64,000 nucleotides of DNA from Maricaulis sp048270095 (GCF_048270095.1 NZ_JBLWTL010000010.1:1-64000); one strand, 5' to 3'; positions 26,057-36,303 are shown, counted from the first letter of the stretch. Translations and numbers: made by a program. Notes: generated from the letters alone by a model not told the origin.

Positions 26057-27667
26057 ATGAACCGATCTCCCCTCGCCGTGTTCGCGGAACGCGTGTCCGC
26101 AACCATTCTCAATCGCGGTGCCGGGCCGGACCTGAATCCAACCCGGATCCGGATCGAGCTTCTGGCGGGTCTGACGGTTGCATTGGCGCTCGTACCTGAA
26201 GCGGTGGCCTTTGCCTTTGTCGCTGGCGTGCCGCCGCTGGCCGGGCTCTATGCCGCCTTTATCGTCGGCCTGATCACGGCCGTTTTCGGTGGCCGTCCGG
26301 GAATGATTTCCGGTGCGACCGGTGCACTTGCCGTGGTTATCGTGCATCTCGTCGCGACACACGGGATTGAATATCTGTTCGCGACCGTCGTGTTGATGGG
26401 CCTGATCCAGGTCACGGCCGGCGTTCTGCGCCTGGGCAAGTTCATCCGAATGGTCCCGCACCCGGTGATGCTCGGCTTCGTCAATGGCCTGGCGATCGTG
26501 ATTTTCCTGGCCCAGCTCGACCAGTTCAAGATTATCAATGAGAGCGGCGAACATGTCTGGATGACCGGCATGCCCCTGATCCTCACCCTCGGACTGGTGG
26601 TGCTGACCATGTGCATCATCCAGTTCTGGCCAAAAATCTCCAAATCCATTCCGGCACCGCTGGTGGCGATCGGGATCGTGGCGGCGCTGGTGATCGGCTT
26701 CAATATCCCGGTTTCGCGGGTCGGCGATCTCGCCTCGATCGCGGGCGGCCTGCCGCAATTCCACATTCCGGAAATGCCGCTCACTCTGGAATCGCTCCAG
26801 GTGATCCTGCCCTACGCCTTCATCCTAGCCGCGATCGGTCTGATCGAGAGCCTGCTGACGCTTAACCTGGTGGGCGAGATTACCGGCCAGCGTGGCGGGG
26901 CCTCACGCGAATGCGTGGCCCAGGGCGCGGCCAATATCGTCACCGGTTTTTTCGGCGGCATGGGCGGCTGTGCGATGATCGGCCAGTCGATGATCAATGT
27001 GAAATCGGGCGGCCGCCTGCGTCTGTCGGGCATTTCCGCCGCGCTCTTCCTGCTTGTTTTCATCCTGTTCGGCTCGGGCCTGATCGAGCAGATCCCGCTC
27101 GCCGCCCTGGTCGGCGTGATGTTCATGGTCGTGATCGGCACTTTCGCCTGGCAGAGCATTCTCGTGCTGCGCCGTATCCCGCGCAATGACGCCTTCATCA
27201 TCCTGCTGGTCACCGGCGTGACGGTGTATAGCGATCTGGCGATCGCTGTGATCGTCGGCGTGATCGTCTCGGCGCTCTTCTATGCCTGGAATGCGGCCTC
27301 GCGCATCCATGCTATCACCGAGATCAACGAGGCCGGCGCCAAGGTCTACAAGGTTGAAGGTCCGCTCTTTTTCGGGTCATCGACCGGTTTCATGGAGCTC
27401 TTCGATGTTGCGGGCGATCCGCAGCGCGTCATCGTCGACTTCAACGAATCGCGCATTGTCGACCAGTCGGCCCTGCAGGCGATCGAAGATCTCGCGGCCA
27501 AGTATGATGCCGCCGGCAAACAGCTGGAATTGCGCCATCTCAGTCATGATTGCCATCAGCTTCTGACCCGTGCCGGTCAGTTGATGGTCGATGCCGATGA
27601 TGACCCGGAATATGCGCTGGCGGTGGATTACCAGGTCCGTCTTGGCCGTATGGGTGGCGCCCACTAG
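26057..27667 (+). CDS. SulP-family anion permease with STAS domain
   Basis: The 536-residue protein has about 10-12 transmembrane helices with SulP signatures (ELLAGLTVALALVPEAVAFA; VGLITAVFGGRPGMISGATG) and a C-terminal STAS domain (about residues 430-520, with IVDFNESRIVDQSALQAIED). The STAS domain contains the Ser/Asp region typical of anti-sigma antagonist folds. SulP members carry sulfate, bicarbonate or other anions; the substrate is undetermined. Divergent from hfsE across 190 bp. Confidence 0.92.
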   Translation: MNRSPLAVFAERVSATILNRGAGPDLNPTRIRIELLAGLTVALALVPEAVAFAFVAGVPPLAGLYAAFIVGLITAVFGGRPGMISGATGALAVVIVHLVATHGIEYLFATVVLMGLIQVTAGVLRLGKFIRMVPHPVMLGFVNGLAIVIFLAQLDQFKIINESGEHVWMTGMPLILTLGLVVLTMCIIQFWPKISKSIPAPLVAIGIVAALVIGFNIPVSRVGDLASIAGGLPQFHIPEMPLTLESLQVILPYAFILAAIGLIESLLTLNLVGEITGQRGGASRECVAQGAANIVTGFFGGMGGCAMIGQSMINVKSGGRLRLSGISAALFLLVFILFGSGLIEQIPLAALVGVMFMVVIGTFAWQSILVLRRIPRNDAFIILLVTGVTVYSDLAIAVIVGVIVSALFYAWNAASRIHAITEINEAGAKVYKVEGPLFFGSSTGFMELFDVAGDPQRVIVDFNESRIVDQSALQAIEDLAAKYDAAGKQLELRHLSHDCHQLLTRAGQLMVDADDDPEYALAVDYQVRLGRMGGAH

Positions 27668-27785
27668 CAGGGCTCAATCGCGGCGCTGGCCGGCGCCCAC
27701 TCACGTTACAAAACCGTTAGTTTGTCGCTTTGGCCGCGGCACTCTACTCTCCCCCATAATCTTTGGACTCATTGGGGAGCGTAAT

Positions 27786-30700
27786 ATGAGCCGATACCTT
27801 CTGGCACTCGCTGCATCGACCATTCTGTGTACTTCGCCTGGCCTGGCCTGGCAGGATGGCGAGGCCGCTGACGACGCGGCTCCCGCCGGATGGGATGTCG
27901 CCAATCCCGGCCTCGACATGCGCCAGGTGCCGCTCAATGTCACAGAAGGCACGTGGATGAGCCTCGATGTCAGCCCGGACGGGCAGACCATCGCCTTCGA
28001 TCTGCTCGGCGATATTTACACCATCCCGGTGGCCGGCGGCGAAGCGACGAATATCGCGTCCGGCATGCCCTGGGAAATCCAGCCGCGCTTCTCGCCGGAT
28101 GGCAGCCAGATCGCCTTCACTTCCGATCGCGGGGGCGGCGATAATATCTGGATCATGAATGCAGACGGGTCAGATGCCGCAGCGCTGACCGATGAGAGCT
28201 TCCGCCTCCTCAATAATCCGACCTGGCATCCCAATGGCCGCTATATCGCGGCGCGCAAGCATTTCACCACCCAGCGTTCGGCCGGTGTGGGCGAAATCTG
28301 GATGTATCATGTTCTCGGCGGCGGCGGCGTCCAGCTGGTCGAGCGGCCCAATGAGAGCTTCCAGAAGGAACTCGGCGAACCGATGTTTTCGCCGGATGGG
28401 CGTTATGTCTATTACACAATGAATGTGACGCCGGGTAACAGCTTCATCTATGCCCAGGACTCCAACACCAATCTGTTCGATATCCTGCGCTATGACCTGG
28501 AAACCGGCGAGACTTCCACGGCCGTTTCCGGTGCCGGCGGCGCGGTGCGCCCGACGCCATCGCCGGACGGGCGCTATATGGCCTTCGTGCGCCGTGAGCG
28601 CATTCAGTCGACACTGTATATCAAGGATTTGCACAGCGGGGAGGAACGCCGTCTGGTCGGCAATCTCGACCAGGACATGCAGGAGACCTGGGGCGTCACG
28701 GGCATGTATCCGAATATGGACTGGATGCCTGACAGCCAGTCCATCGTCTATTGGGCCGGTGGCCAGATTCATCGCGTCGACCTGGCCAGCGGCACGGTCA
28801 GCGACATCCCGTTTTCCGTCAATGATACGCGCGATATCGTCGATCCACCGCGTCCGCAGGTCGAAGTCGCACCGGCAAGCTTCGAAACCCGCATGCCGCG
28901 CTTTGCCACGGCCTCGCCCGATGGCAGCCAGATCGTGTTTGAAAGCCTCGGCCAGCTCTGGGTGCGCGCTGCCGCGGGTGATGCGGCACCGCGCCGTCTG
29001 ACCAATAATAATGGTGATCGCCGCGAGCTCTTCCCGAGCTGGTCGGCCGATGGCCGTTCCATCGTCTTCGCGACCTGGGATGACCAGGCGCTCGGCTCGA
29101 TCCGCACCATTTCGGCGCGTGGTGGCCGTGAGACGGTTGTCACATCCGAGCCGGGTCATTATCGCCGGCCGCGCTTCTCGCCCGATGGCAATACCATCGT
29201 GTTTGAGAAAGGTTCGGGCGGCTATCTGACGGCGGCGGAATGGTCCGAAGCGCCGGGCGTCTACACCATTCCGGCACGCGGCGGCGCCATGTCGCTGGTG
29301 ACGGACAGCGGCTCGAGTCCGCAATTCGCCCATCGCAATGACCGGGTGTTTGTCACGCGCGGCGGTGATGGTGCCTCACTGGTCTCGATGGATTTGAACG
29401 GAGCCAATGAGCGTATTCACGCCACCGGTGAGCTGGTGACGGAATATGAAGTGTCGCCAACCGGCGATCACGTCGCCTTCCGGCAGAATTACGATGTCTT
29501 CGTCACCCCGCTTCTGCCCGGCCCGCAAGCGGTCGGCGGCAGCCGGACCAGCGGCGCCCTGCCGACCTCCGAACTGTCGGGCAATGGCGGAACCTATTTC
29601 CACTGGAGCGATGGTGGTCAGCAGGTCAACTGGACGATGGGTCCGGTCTTCTATTCGGCCCGGATCGAGGATTTCCGTCCCAATCCGAATGCCGGCGAGG
29701 GCGAGGGTTATACTCCGCCGACAGAAGGCGTGAATCTCTCCATGACGGTCACCGCCGACCAACCCACCGGCATCACGGCCCTGGTCGGCGCGCGCATCAT
29801 CACCATGGCCGGTGAAGATGGCGGCGTGATCGAGAACGGCACGATCCTGATCGACGGCAATCGCATCAGTGCGGTCGGCGCCGACATCGAAGTGCCCGAA
29901 GGCGCACGCGTGGTCGATGTTGCCGGGCGCACCATCACGCCGGGCTTCATCGATTCCCATGCGCATGGTCCGCAAGGCACGGATGATCTCATTCCCGAGC
30001 AGAACTGGTCGGAGATCGCCCATCTCGCCTTCGGCGTCACCACGACGCACAACCCGTCGAGCCGCGCCAGCCAGATCTTCTCGGCCAGCGAATACCAGCG
30101 TGCCGGCCGGCTGCTGGCACCGCGCATCTATTCCAGTGGCGAGATCGTCTATGGCGCCCGTGCGCCCTCGGTCTATGCCGAGATCAATAGTCTCGATGAT
30201 GCCGAGCAGCATGTCTTCCGCCTCGCGGCGCAGGGCGCGCATTCGATCAAGAACTACAACCAGCCACGCCGCGACCAGCGCCAGCAAGTCGTGGCTGCGG
30301 GCATGGAGGCCAACCTGCTGGTCGTGCCCGAAGGTGGGTCCAATTATCATATGGACATGTCGCTGATCGCCGATGGCAATTCCTCGCTGGAGCACAACCT
30401 GCCGGTTTCGATGATCTATGATGACGTTATCAGCCTGTTCTCCCAGACTCATGTCGCCTATTCGCCGACCCTGGTGGTCAGCTATGGCGGTCTGGCCGGG
30501 GACCCTTACTGGCGCCAGGCGACGGATGTCTGGCTGCATCCGATCCTGTCGCGGCATGTGCCGCCGACCATTCTGCAAGCCAATAATGTTCGCCGCACCA
30601 CAGCGCCGGAATCGGACTTTGTCGATGATGACAATGCCCGGGTCTCGCATCTCCTGATGCAGGCCGGGGTCGATGTCGTAATCGGGGCTCATGGCCAGGA

Positions 30701-31001
30701 AGAAGGCCTGGCGTCGCATTGGGAAATGTGGTCGCTGGCGCGTGGCGGATGGTCGCCGCTCGAGGCCTTGCAGGCCGCGACGGTGATGCCGGCCCGCCAT
30801 CTCGGCTTCGACGCTGATATCGGTTCGCTCGAGGTCGGCAAGCTCGCCGATCTGGTCATCATGCGCGCCAATCCGCTCGATGATATCGGCAATACCGACG
30901 AGATCGATTTCGTGATGCTCAACGGGCGGCTCTATGATGCTGCGACGATGAATGAGACCGTCACGGGCGATCATGACCGCCAGCCCTATTTCTGGGAGTA
31001 G
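27786..31001 (+). CDS. Exported beta-propeller (PD40/TolB-like) amidohydrolase
   Basis: The 1071-residue protein starts with MSRYLLALAASTILCTSPGL, a Sec signal ending near AWQ. Residues about 50-640 are repeated PD40/WD40-like blades (recurring SPDGxxIAF and WSADGRSIVF), as in TolB and tricorn protease. Residues about 690-1060 are an amidohydrolase domain: GFIDSHAHGPQG gives the HxH metal site, and downstream are HSIKNYNQPRR, SLEHNLPV and VIGAHGQEEG. This architecture is known for large exported dipeptidase-like or imidazolonepropionase-like proteins; the substrate is not known. Confidence 0.88.
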   Translation: MSRYLLALAASTILCTSPGLAWQDGEAADDAAPAGWDVANPGLDMRQVPLNVTEGTWMSLDVSPDGQTIAFDLLGDIYTIPVAGGEATNIASGMPWEIQPRFSPDGSQIAFTSDRGGGDNIWIMNADGSDAAALTDESFRLLNNPTWHPNGRYIAARKHFTTQRSAGVGEIWMYHVLGGGGVQLVERPNESFQKELGEPMFSPDGRYVYYTMNVTPGNSFIYAQDSNTNLFDILRYDLETGETSTAVSGAGGAVRPTPSPDGRYMAFVRRERIQSTLYIKDLHSGEERRLVGNLDQDMQETWGVTGMYPNMDWMPDSQSIVYWAGGQIHRVDLASGTVSDIPFSVNDTRDIVDPPRPQVEVAPASFETRMPRFATASPDGSQIVFESLGQLWVRAAAGDAAPRRLTNNNGDRRELFPSWSADGRSIVFATWDDQALGSIRTISARGGRETVVTSEPGHYRRPRFSPDGNTIVFEKGSGGYLTAAEWSEAPGVYTIPARGGAMSLVTDSGSSPQFAHRNDRVFVTRGGDGASLVSMDLNGANERIHATGELVTEYEVSPTGDHVAFRQNYDVFVTPLLPGPQAVGGSRTSGALPTSELSGNGGTYFHWSDGGQQVNWTMGPVFYSARIEDFRPNPNAGEGEGYTPPTEGVNLSMTVTADQPTGITALVGARIITMAGEDGGVIENGTILIDGNRISAVGADIEVPEGARVVDVAGRTITPGFIDSHAHGPQGTDDLIPEQNWSEIAHLAFGVTTTHNPSSRASQIFSASEYQRAGRLLAPRIYSSGEIVYGARAPSVYAEINSLDDAEQHVFRLAAQGAHSIKNYNQPRRDQRQQVVAAGMEANLLVVPEGGSNYHMDMSLIADGNSSLEHNLPVSMIYDDVISLFSQTHVAYSPTLVVSYGGLAGDPYWRQATDVWLHPILSRHVPPTILQANNVRRTTAPESDFVDDDNARVSHLLMQAGVDVVIGAHGQEEGLASHWEMWSLARGGWSPLEALQAATVMPARHLGFDADIGSLEVGKLADLVIMRANPLDDIGNTDEIDFVMLNGRLYDAATMNETVTGDHDRQPYFWE

Positions 31002-31022
31002 GTCCTTGCGGTATTGAATGAG

Positions 31023-31053
31023 AAGGGGCGCTCCGACGGGGCGCCCCTTTTTT
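31023..31053 (+). terminator. Intrinsic terminator after the amidohydrolase gene
   Basis: A seven-base-pair GC stem (GGGGCGC with GCGCCCC), flanked by AA/TT, closes an 8-10 nt loop and is followed by a run of six T. It sits 22 bp after the stop codon. Confidence 0.88.
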
Positions 31054-31108
31054 GTGCGCTTGCGGCTGCGCCGCGCTGGGATAGACTTGCGGCCAAAGGG
31101 GAAATCTC

Positions 31109-33256
31109 ATGAAACTGTCGAAGTTCTGGGGCCGGATTGTCATGGCCGTCACTCTGCTGGTGATCGCGGCCACCTTGGTCAATATGGGGTCGCAATATCT
31201 CAGCCTGCAGGTTTTCACGCGGCAGGCTTTCGAGGTCGCCGAAACCTATTCGGTTCGCATTGTGCGCGACGAGTTTGGCGTGCCGCAGATATATGGCACC
31301 ACTGATCCCGATACCGCCTTCGGTCTCGGCTATGCCCAGGCCGAGGATGACTGGGCGACCTTGCAAACCACGCTGGTGGCTGCGCGTGGACGTCTGGCGC
31401 GCTATGCCGGAGCGGACGCCGCGCCGACGGATTACATCGTGCAGCTGCTGCGCATTCGTGAACTGGTCGAGGCGCGCTATGAGAGCGACCTGTCGCCGGC
31501 GACGCGTGCGCTCGTCGAAGCCTATGCCGACGGGCTCAACCTGTATGCCGCCGAACACCCCCGGCACACATGGTCCGACGAACTGCCGGTGCGCGGACAG
31601 GATATCGTCGCCGGCTTCGTCCTGCGCACGCCCTTCATGTACGGGCTCGACGCTGATCTGGCCGAACTGTTCGAGGATGAGCGTCAGCGCACCGTGTCGA
31701 TGGGCTCCAGCGAGACCGCGTTTCAACTGATCGAGGGCGAGCGTCTGCCGTTCGGCTCCAACGCCTTCGCCATTGCGCCCTCGCGCTCGGCGGATGGCGC
31801 CACGCGCCTCTTGATCAATTCGCACCAGCCCTTCGAGGGGCCGGTCGCCTGGTATGAGGCCCGCCTTCACTCCGAGGAGGGCTGGGACATGGCCGGCGCA
31901 ACCTTCCCCGGGGCACCGCTCATCCTGCACGGTTTCAATCCCGATCTCGGCTGGGCGCATACGGTCAATAAACCGGACCTGTCAGACATTTACGTGCTGG
32001 AGACCGAAGGTGATCGCTATCGGCTCGATGGCGAATGGCTCGATCTCGAGCACAGCACGGCGCGCCTGACGATCGGGATTTTCGGACCGATTCGCTGGAC
32101 GGTGACGCGTGACATGTGGTGGTCGCGTCATGGCCCGGTCGTGCGCACCGATCATGGTGATTACGCCATCCGCTATTCCGGCATGGATCAAATCGGCCAG
32201 GTCGAGCAATGGTATGCGATGAACCGCGCCACGGATTTCGACAGCTGGATGGCGGCGATGGAGATCAATGCCATCTCCTCGCTCAACGCCGTCTATGCCG
32301 ATCGCGAAGGCCATATCGCCTATGTCTATAATGCCCGCATGCCGGTGCGCGAGGAAGGCTATGACTGGCTGCAATACCTGCCGGGAGACCGCTCCGAACT
32401 GATCTGGGATGAATATTTGCCGCTCACCGCCATGCCGATCTATGCCGATCCGCGGAGTGGTTGGCTGCTCTCGGCCAATCAGACACCCTTTGATGCCACC
32501 GAACAGGCCGACAATATCGACGCGGCCGGCTATTCTCCCACATTCGGCATTCAGCCACGCTATTCCAACCGCGCCTGGCGCGGACTGGACCTCTTGCGGG
32601 CACAGGGCCGGATCAGCCGTGCAAGCTTGCTGGAGATCAAGTTCGACAAGGTCTACGCGGCCCAATCACCGGTCGCGCGCCTGGTCGACGAACTTCTGGC
32701 TGCCGATTTCTCCGCCGATCAGGATCTGGCCCGGGCGCAGGCCGTTCTGGCGCGCTGGGACTTATCGACCGATACCGCCAATCGCGAGGCGGCACTGGGC
32801 GTGCTGGTCGCGGTGCGCTGTATCGGCAACCTTCATACCGATGATCCCTGGTTGATGGATCCGGTCGAGGCCTTGCGCGAAGCGTCTGCCGATCTCATCG
32901 CGCATCATGGCCGGCTCGACCCGCAATGGGGCGAGATCAACCGGCTGGTTCGCGGTGAGCTCAATATCCCGATCGGCGGCGGACCGGATGTGCTGCGGGC
33001 GATCTATGCCGGCTCGCCTGATCTCGACGAGAATGGCCAGCTGAGAGCGGCGGCCGGCGATACCTCGATCATGCTGGTGGAATGGCTCGCCGATGGTTCA
33101 CTCGACGCCTCGGCCATCATCCAGTATGGCGCCGCCACGCTGAACGAGAGCTCGCCGCATTATGCCGACCAGGCACCGCTTTTCGCGGCCGAGCAATGGC
33201 GCACACTCGATCTGTCGATCCGCGAGGGTGGTTACCGGCCCGGCGAGCCGCACTGA
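31109..33256 (+). CDS. Penicillin-acylase-family Ntn hydrolase (possible AHL acylase)
   Basis: The 715-residue protein has an N-terminal membrane/signal helix (residues 8-25), the alpha-chain part with DEFGVPQIYG and GLGYAQAEDDW, and a self-cleavage site at Gly216-Ser217 in PFGSNAFAIAP. Ser217 would become the N-terminal nucleophile of the beta chain. Further typical motifs are LINSHQPF and GWAHTVNKPDLSDIYVLE. The family includes penicillin G acylase, cephalosporin acylase and PvdQ-type acyl-homoserine-lactone acylases. The substrate here is open. An AAAGGGGAAA site precedes the ATG. Confidence 0.9.
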   Translation: MKLSKFWGRIVMAVTLLVIAATLVNMGSQYLSLQVFTRQAFEVAETYSVRIVRDEFGVPQIYGTTDPDTAFGLGYAQAEDDWATLQTTLVAARGRLARYAGADAAPTDYIVQLLRIRELVEARYESDLSPATRALVEAYADGLNLYAAEHPRHTWSDELPVRGQDIVAGFVLRTPFMYGLDADLAELFEDERQRTVSMGSSETAFQLIEGERLPFGSNAFAIAPSRSADGATRLLINSHQPFEGPVAWYEARLHSEEGWDMAGATFPGAPLILHGFNPDLGWAHTVNKPDLSDIYVLETEGDRYRLDGEWLDLEHSTARLTIGIFGPIRWTVTRDMWWSRHGPVVRTDHGDYAIRYSGMDQIGQVEQWYAMNRATDFDSWMAAMEINAISSLNAVYADREGHIAYVYNARMPVREEGYDWLQYLPGDRSELIWDEYLPLTAMPIYADPRSGWLLSANQTPFDATEQADNIDAAGYSPTFGIQPRYSNRAWRGLDLLRAQGRISRASLLEIKFDKVYAAQSPVARLVDELLAADFSADQDLARAQAVLARWDLSTDTANREAALGVLVAVRCIGNLHTDDPWLMDPVEALREASADLIAHHGRLDPQWGEINRLVRGELNIPIGGGPDVLRAIYAGSPDLDENGQLRAAAGDTSIMLVEWLADGSLDASAIIQYGAATLNESSPHYADQAPLFAAEQWRTLDLSIREGGYRPGEPH

Positions 33257-33271
33257 AGCCGGCGCGCGCTG

Positions 33272-33727
33272 TCAGCGGGTCTCGCTGAACTCGGCCATCA
33301 GCGTCGGCATGTCCTCCATGGGCGGAAAGGCCTCGAAGCTGTGGCGGGCCGGCGTCGTCGCCCAGGTCAGCTTGTCCTGCGTCATGGTCTCGATGAAGGG
33401 GGTGAACCAGCTGGTATCGTCAAACATTGTCGGGCGGACATTGACGAAATACTCCAATCCGGTGATGCGGGTGAAGATCCATGTCAGGCAGCTTGGGCAG
33501 AACTGGTGGTCCAGTTGACCGTCACCGAGACCGCCGCGTTGGGTCCGGCCTTGGGTGACGGCAAAGCCTTGTGGCGGCACCATCGCCGTCAGTGAGAAAG
33601 CGCTGGCGCTCATTTTCTGACAGCCGGTGCAGTGACAGGCCGCTGTCATCAGGGGCGCCGCGCTGATTGTGACATGCACCGCGCCGCATCGGCAGGCGCC
33701 ATGAAGCGGCAATTTGGGTGTGGTCAT
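33272..33727 (-). CDS. GFA-domain (Mss4-like) zinc protein
   Basis: The 151-residue protein starts at MTTPKLPLHGACRCG. The Cys motifs are GACRCG, the paired ACHCTGC and FCPSC, which form the two zinc sites of the GFA fold. The family includes glutathione-dependent formaldehyde-activating enzyme, but most members have no proven activity. It converges on the acylase gene with a 15-bp gap. Confidence 0.85.
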   Translation of the reverse strand: MTTPKLPLHGACRCGAVHVTISAAPLMTAACHCTGCQKMSASAFSLTAMVPPQGFAVTQGRTQRGGLGDGQLDHQFCPSCLTWIFTRITGLEYFVNVRPTMFDDTSWFTPFIETMTQDKLTWATTPARHSFEAFPPMEDMPTLMAEFSETR

Positions 33728-33892
33728 GGCTCTCGTCCCGCAATGGTGTGGCTTGTTGTGCCGTTCTACACAGCGTGGCCAGGCCATTCCATCTGAAAAT
33801 AGAGGGGCCGCCGCCTGTCGGCCGGTGAGGTGGTGCAGACACAGGGGTCCCGAACGTAAATCCCGGGCCGGCCTGGCGGTGAGTGTGGCGAT

Positions 33893-34630
33893 CTATTCGT
33901 CCGTGACGAGCACATAGCGGCGATTGAGCGGCTGCACCGGGCGGAAGCTCTCGGGGTGGCGGGTCTCGAAGGTCTCGATCTGCCCCGGCGTCGCCGTGAC
34001 CGGATGGGTCAATACGGTCCAGGAAACGATCTCGCTGCAGGGCGGCGTCGTCAGTGAGCCCTGATAGCGGAAGGATTCGCGGTCGACGGGCAGAAACTCA
34101 TTGAGGTGCAGGCGCGCGGCAATGCCCGGCGAGGCATGGCTGTCGGCAGGCATGGCGGCCCACACCGAGTCGAGGGTCGCCAGCGCATCGCCGCGCTCGA
34201 CCATCACGCCGATCACGGCGAGGTCGCCGGCTTCGGACTGGTGTACGAAATGCACTTCCATCGGCGCCTGGCGGCCATTGATCCTGTGTTCGCTGGCGGC
34301 ATGGAAATGGAATTGCAGCAAGTTGTAGAAACGCCCGCCGATGGTCACCCCGCCGGCATTCTCGACGCCCACCTGCACGGTGTGACCATTATCGACCACG
34401 ATGCCGGCGGTCTCATCGGCCCACTCGATCATGGCGGGCGCGAAATTCGCCTGAAGGGCATTGGTGAGATTGATCGGGGATTGTTGCTGGCCGGCGGCGC
34501 AGACGGCCCAGTCGGGATTCATCGCCTGCCAGTGCTGTGGCCCTTCATGGCCGTCATAACCCCAATGCTGGGCGTGGGCAGGGGCGGCGGCGCAGAGGGC
34601 GGCGGCGAGTGGAATCCAGATACGGTTCAC
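33893..34630 (-). CDS. Periplasmic alpha-class carbonic anhydrase
   Basis: The 245-residue protein uses a GTG start at 34630 with AGGAG seven bases upstream; an ATG at 34663 is an alternative. A Sec signal ends at AHAQ (about residue 20). The mature part begins with HWGYDG and QQQSPINLT, then the zinc ligands HFHAASEH and VHFVHQ, and SLTTPPCSE near the active site. All three Zn-binding His are present, so it should hydrate CO2 in the periplasm. Confidence 0.93.
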   Translation of the reverse strand: MNRIWIPLAAALCAAAPAHAQHWGYDGHEGPQHWQAMNPDWAVCAAGQQQSPINLTNALQANFAPAMIEWADETAGIVVDNGHTVQVGVENAGGVTIGGRFYNLLQFHFHAASEHRINGRQAPMEVHFVHQSEAGDLAVIGVMVERGDALATLDSVWAAMPADSHASPGIAARLHLNEFLPVDRESFRYQGSLTTPPCSEIVSWTVLTHPVTATPGQIETFETRHPESFRPVQPLNRRYVLVTDE

Positions 34631-34708
34631 GGGTGATCTCCTGATCCTGGGCGGGGCGGACATGGCGGCCGGGCGGCTGTCTGTTCGCCCGCCAAATTGC
34701 ACGCGTGA

Positions 34709-35362
34709 TTATGGAGCGACCCTTAACGCTTCGCCATCGGCGTCGCGATCGGCCGTCCAGACCGGATATTTCTGCATCACGCCGGTAAAGATCGCCGAGG
34801 CCAGATGCGCGGCGAGCCAGGCTTGCAGATGCGGCAGGGCCTGTTGTGCAAACCACTCACGGTCGGTGTGCGCGAACTGGCGCACGAAGGGGAAGATGGC
34901 CGCATCGGCCAGGCTCATCTCCGCGCCGCACAGACAGGGCGAGCGCGCCAGACGCGCCTCTAGTCCGGTCAGGATTTCCAGCCCGCGGGCGCGGTTTTCC
35001 AGCGCGCCCTCATCGGGATAGCGGTTGGGGTATTTATAGCGGTCCAGCGCCGCCTTGAACGGCCCGTCATTGATGGCCACCAGCTCGAACATCGCCTCAC
35101 CGGGCGCCAGCCAGCCACGCGGGTCATTGCGGTCCAGCGCCCAGCGCATGATGTCGAGGCTTTCCGCGATCACCTGGCCGTCGGGCAGGACCAGAACCGG
35201 CACCGTGCCCTTGGGCGAGGCGGCGAGCATTTGTGCCGGCTTGTCGCGCAGCAGGACTTCGCGATGCTCGACTTGTGTCTCGCTCGCGGCCAGCGCCAGC
35301 CGGGCCCGCATCGCATAGGGGCAGCGGCGGAAGGAATAGAGGATGGGGAGGCGCGCGCTCAC
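34709..35362 (-). CDS. Glutathione S-transferase-like protein
   Basis: The 217-residue protein begins MSARLPILYSFRRCPYAMRARLAL, a thioredoxin-fold start with a Cys-Pro-Tyr-Ala motif (Cys14) like glutaredoxin-type (omega/beta) GST proteins. SPKGTVPVLVLPDG and IAESLDIMRW supply the glutathione site, and SLADAAIFPFVRQF belongs to the helical C-domain. Its start overlaps the trhO stop (ATGA), so the two are co-translated. The substrate is unknown. Confidence 0.87.
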   Translation of the reverse strand: MSARLPILYSFRRCPYAMRARLALAASETQVEHREVLLRDKPAQMLAASPKGTVPVLVLPDGQVIAESLDIMRWALDRNDPRGWLAPGEAMFELVAINDGPFKAALDRYKYPNRYPDEGALENRARGLEILTGLEARLARSPCLCGAEMSLADAAIFPFVRQFAHTDREWFAQQALPHLQAWLAAHLASAIFTGVMQKYPVWTADRDADGEALRVAP

Positions 35363-36303
35363 CTGGTCTCGCTTTCGCTGGCATCGTCTTGATACACGCG
35401 TCCGAGATGTTTCTCGCCGCGCTTCGCCGCCAGTTGTGACTGGCGATGACGTTCGGCAAAGCGCTCACGGTCGGCAGCGGTCATGCGGTCATGGCAATGC
35501 GGGCAGGAGACGCCCGGCACGAATTTCTCCGAGCGCAGATCCTCCGGCCCGAGCGGTTCGCGGCAGCCATGACAGAGCGTGTGGGTGCCTTGCTCCAGCC
35601 CGTGCACGACGGCGACGCGGCGATCAAACACGAAGCATTCGCCGCGCCACAGGCTCTCCTCCGCGGGCACGGTCTCGAGATATTTCAGAATGCCGCCCTT
35701 GAGATGGAAGACCTCGTCTATCCCCTCCGCCTTGACGAAACTGGTCGCCTTCTCGCAGCGAATGCCGCCGGTGCAATACATCGCGACGCGGGCATTGGGA
35801 CGGCCCTGGCGGAATTGCCGGAACCATTCGGGGAATTCGCGAAAGCTCACCGTCTGCGGGTTCACCGCGCCCTCGAACTGGCCGATCCGCACCTCGTAAT
35901 CATTGCGCGTATCAATCGTGACGACATCGGGCGAAGCGATCAGGTCATTCCACTCGCCCGGATCGACATAGGAGCCGACCAGTGCATTGGGATCGACGCC
36001 GGGAATGCCCATCGTCACGATTTCGCGCTTGAGCCGGACTTTCAGGCGCAGGAAGGGCTGGTCTTCCGCCCAGCTCTCCTTGTGTTCAAGATCGCCGCAG
36101 CCGGGCAGGGAGCGGATCGCATCAAGCATGGTGGCGATCCCGGCGGCGGGGCCGGCAATGGTACCGTTAATGCCTTCGGAGGCCAGCAGGATCGTGCCGG
36201 TGATCGCATTCGCCTCGCCGACCTGTTTGAGCGTCGCCTGCAGGGCGTCGAGCCCGGCCAGCGGGGTGAATTTATACAGGGCGGCGACGGTAAAGCGGGG
36301 CAT
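35359..36303 (-). CDS. trhO: tRNA uridine(34) hydroxylase TrhO (rhodanese-type, YceA)
   Basis: The 314-residue protein starts MPRFTVAALYKFTPL, with the N-terminal ferredoxin-like UPF0176 domain (ASEGINGTIAGP), a central rhodanese domain with active Cys in VAMYCTGGIRCEKATSF, and a C-terminal Cys-rich tail (CHGCREPL, CPHCHDRM). TrhO hydroxylates U34 of certain tRNAs. The Cys-x-x-Cys pairs suggest bound zinc. It is the first gene of a two-gene unit with the GST-like protein. Confidence 0.92.
   Translation of the reverse strand: MPRFTVAALYKFTPLAGLDALQATLKQVGEANAITGTILLASEGINGTIAGPAAGIATMLDAIRSLPGCGDLEHKESWAEDQPFLRLKVRLKREIVTMGIPGVDPNALVGSYVDPGEWNDLIASPDVVTIDTRNDYEVRIGQFEGAVNPQTVSFREFPEWFRQFRQGRPNARVAMYCTGGIRCEKATSFVKAEGIDEVFHLKGGILKYLETVPAEESLWRGECFVFDRRVAVVHGLEQGTHTLCHGCREPLGPEDLRSEKFVPGVSCPHCHDRMTAADRERFAERHRQSQLAAKRGEKHLGRVYQDDASESETR

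Noticed and set aside
29376..30974. 532-codon minus-strand frame inside the amidohydrolase gene
   Set aside because: Antisense artefact of third-position GC bias; the plus-strand protein has obvious metal-binding and propeller motifs.
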